NCBI RefSeq assembly: GCF_020991375.1
Contig: NZ_JAJLQZ010000001.1
Coordinates: 62,001-126,000, forward strand
From: Glycomyces amatae
Lineage (GTDB): Bacteria > Actinomycetota > Actinomycetes > Mycobacteriales > Micromonosporaceae
Length of the DNA stretch: 64,000 bases
Direction: 5' to 3'
The notes beneath the pieces were generated by a model, which did not search any database, was not told the origin of the DNA, and saw only the letters and a program-made list of their open reading frames with translations. Shown here piece after piece: positions 62,790 through 64,000 of this stretch. A program made the translations under genes and the position numbers. How positions within the stretch are numbered: position 1 is the first letter of the stretch; each line of letters starts with the position of its first letter.

Positions 62790-64000
62790 GTGGCCCGAGG
62801 TGACGGTCGACTCACCACGGAACTCGATCCCGACAATCCCGGCCCCCGCGACGCCTGCGGCGTCGTCGGCGTCTGGGCCCCCGGGGAAGAGGTCTCCAAA
62901 CTCACCTACTTCGGGCTGTACGCGTTGCAGCACCGCGGCCAGGAGGCCGCCGGCATCGCCGTCTCCGACGGCGCGCGCACCGTCGTCTACAAGGACCTCG
63001 GCCTCGTCGCCCAGGTCTTCGACGAGTCCACGCTCGCGCCCCTCCAGGGCCACCTGGCCATCGGCCACGCCCGCTACTCCACCACCGGCGCCCCCACCTG
63101 GGAGAACTCCCAGCCGACCATCCGGTCCTCCTCCACGGGCACGGCCATCTCCCTGGCCCACAACGGGAACCTGGTGAACACGGCCGACCTCCTCAAGGAG
63201 GTCGACCACCTCGGCATCGACATGGGCGCCACCACCTCCGACACGCACCTCATCACCGCGCTCCTCGCGGCCCGCCCCGACGAGTCCGTCGCGGCCGCCG
63301 CCGAGCGCGTCCTCCCGCAGCTGCGGGGCGCGTTCTGCCTCGTCTTCATGGACGAGCACACGCTCTACGCCGCCCGCGACCCCCAGGGCGTGCACCCGCT
63401 CGTCCTCGGCCGCCTCGCCTCCGGCTGGGCCGTCGCGAGCGAGACCGCCGCCCTCGACACGATCGGCGCCCACTTCGTGCGCGAGGTCGAGCCCGGCGAG
63501 CTCATCACCGTCGACGAGCACGGCCTGCGCTCGGTCCGCTTCGCGAACCCCGAGCCCAAGGGCTGCCTCTTCGAGTACGTGTACCTCGCCCGCCCCGACA
63601 CGAAGCTGGCCGGGCGCAACGTCTACGCCACCCGCGTCGAGGTCGGGCGCACCCTCGCCCGCGAGCACCCCGTCGAGGCCGACCTCGTCATCGGCGTCCC
63701 CGAGTCCGGCATCCCCGCCGCGATCGGCTACGCCGAGGAGTCCGGCATCCCCTACGGCCAGGGCTTCACCAAGAACCAGTACGTGGGCCGCACCTTCATC
63801 CAGCCCTCGCAGTCGCTGCGGCAGCTGGGCATCCGCCTCAAGCTCAACCCGCTCGTCGACCAGATCAAGGGCAAGCGCCTGGTCATCGTCGACGACACGA
63901 TCGTCCGCGGCAACACCCAGCGCGCGCTCGTGCGGATGCTCCGCGAGGCGGGCGCGGTCGAGGTCCACATCCGCATCTCCGCGCCCCCGGTCGAGTGGCC
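62790..64000 (+). CDS. purF: Amidophosphoribosyltransferase (3' end beyond window)
   Basis: The first committed step of purine synthesis, glutamine plus PRPP to phosphoribosylamine. About 403 residues are present. GTG 62790 follows GAGGAG by five bases. The catalytic cysteine is Cys23 in DACGVVGVW, so a 22-residue propeptide would be removed as in B. subtilis-type, iron-sulfur PurF. Motifs are YFGLYALQHRGQEAAGIAVS, GHARYSTTGAPTWENSQP, HNGNLVNTADL, GVPESGIPAAIGYAEESGIP and the PRPP loop RLVIVDDTIVRGNTQRALV. The C-terminal ~100 residues lie outside. Confidence 0.97.
   Translation, partial: MARGDGRLTTELDPDNPGPRDACGVVGVWAPGEEVSKLTYFGLYALQHRGQEAAGIAVSDGARTVVYKDLGLVAQVFDESTLAPLQGHLAIGHARYSTTGAPTWENSQPTIRSSSTGTAISLAHNGNLVNTADLLKEVDHLGIDMGATTSDTHLITALLAARPDESVAAAAERVLPQLRGAFCLVFMDEHTLYAARDPQGVHPLVLGRLASGWAVASETAALDTIGAHFVREVEPGELITVDEHGLRSVRFANPEPKGCLFEYVYLARPDTKLAGRNVYATRVEVGRTLAREHPVEADLVIGVPESGIPAAIGYAEESGIPYGQGFTKNQYVGRTFIQPSQSLRQLGIRLKLNPLVDQIKGKRLVIVDDTIVRGNTQRALVRMLREAGAVEVHIRISAPPVEW

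Overview
The window is a high-GC actinobacterial chromosome segment carrying the replication origin. The signs are the gene order gyrA-gyrB-dciA-recF-gnd-dnaN-oriC-dnaA-rpmH-rnpA-yidD-yidC-jag-rsmG-parA-parB, an origin with about twenty DnaA boxes between dnaN and dnaA, GTG starts, many apparently leaderless genes, a SigM/MurJ/thioredoxin block laid out as in mycobacteria, and a proteasome activator (Bpa) ending in GQYL. The lineage looks like Micromonosporales/Glycomycetales or a relative. I cannot fix the genus from sequence alone.

Layout. Positions 1-9.8 kb (minus strand) hold the replication genes gyrA (cut by the window edge), gyrB, dciA, recF, gnd, dnaN, then oriC and dnaA. Positions 10.4-16.4 kb (plus) hold rpmH, rnpA, yidD, yidC, jag, rsmG, parA and parB, with six parS sites between 13.2 and 18.2 kb. 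Three parS sites lie inside coding sequence and three form the centre of 32-42 bp perfect palindromes. Positions 16.5-22.9 kb carry two GNAT acetyltransferases, a HIT-like protein, a ddl/aminotransferase pair and trxA/trxB. Positions 23.2-28.2 kb (minus) run murJ, pseudokinase, sigM, anti-sigma factor, that is, cell-envelope control. Positions 28.2-44.4 kb hold pcnA, a GT87-like mannosyltransferase, a large bifunctional penicillin-binding protein, a PadR-ino1 operon, an MFS transporter, a membrane cyclophilin, an acyltransferase, bpa, tRNA-Leu(CAG), asparaginase, ygfZ, a Fur-family regulator and a pabC-like lyase. Positions 44.7-52.9 kb carry a glycolate-oxidase-type flavoprotein, a serine hydrolase, two envelope proteins, a PAS protein and arginine deiminase. 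Positions 52.9-64 kb are the purine region: purD, purB, purS-purQ-purL and purF (cut by the window edge), interrupted by a sterol-carrier-like gene and a large proline-rich membrane protein.

How it works together. Most genes are housekeeping: origin firing (dnaA, oriC, dnaN, dciA), origin segregation (parABS), membrane insertion and tRNA processing (yidC, rnpA), lipid II flipping and peptidoglycan polymerisation (murJ, pseudokinase, PBP, ddl), and de novo purine synthesis.

The less ordinary material is mostly non-coding. A roughly 60-70 bp element recurs at three convergent gene junctions. A roughly 103 bp dispersed repeat occurs three times. A strongly structured stand-alone RNA candidate lies at 44.45-44.63 kb. 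parS sites double as long palindromes. No mobile element, CRISPR array or defence system was seen.
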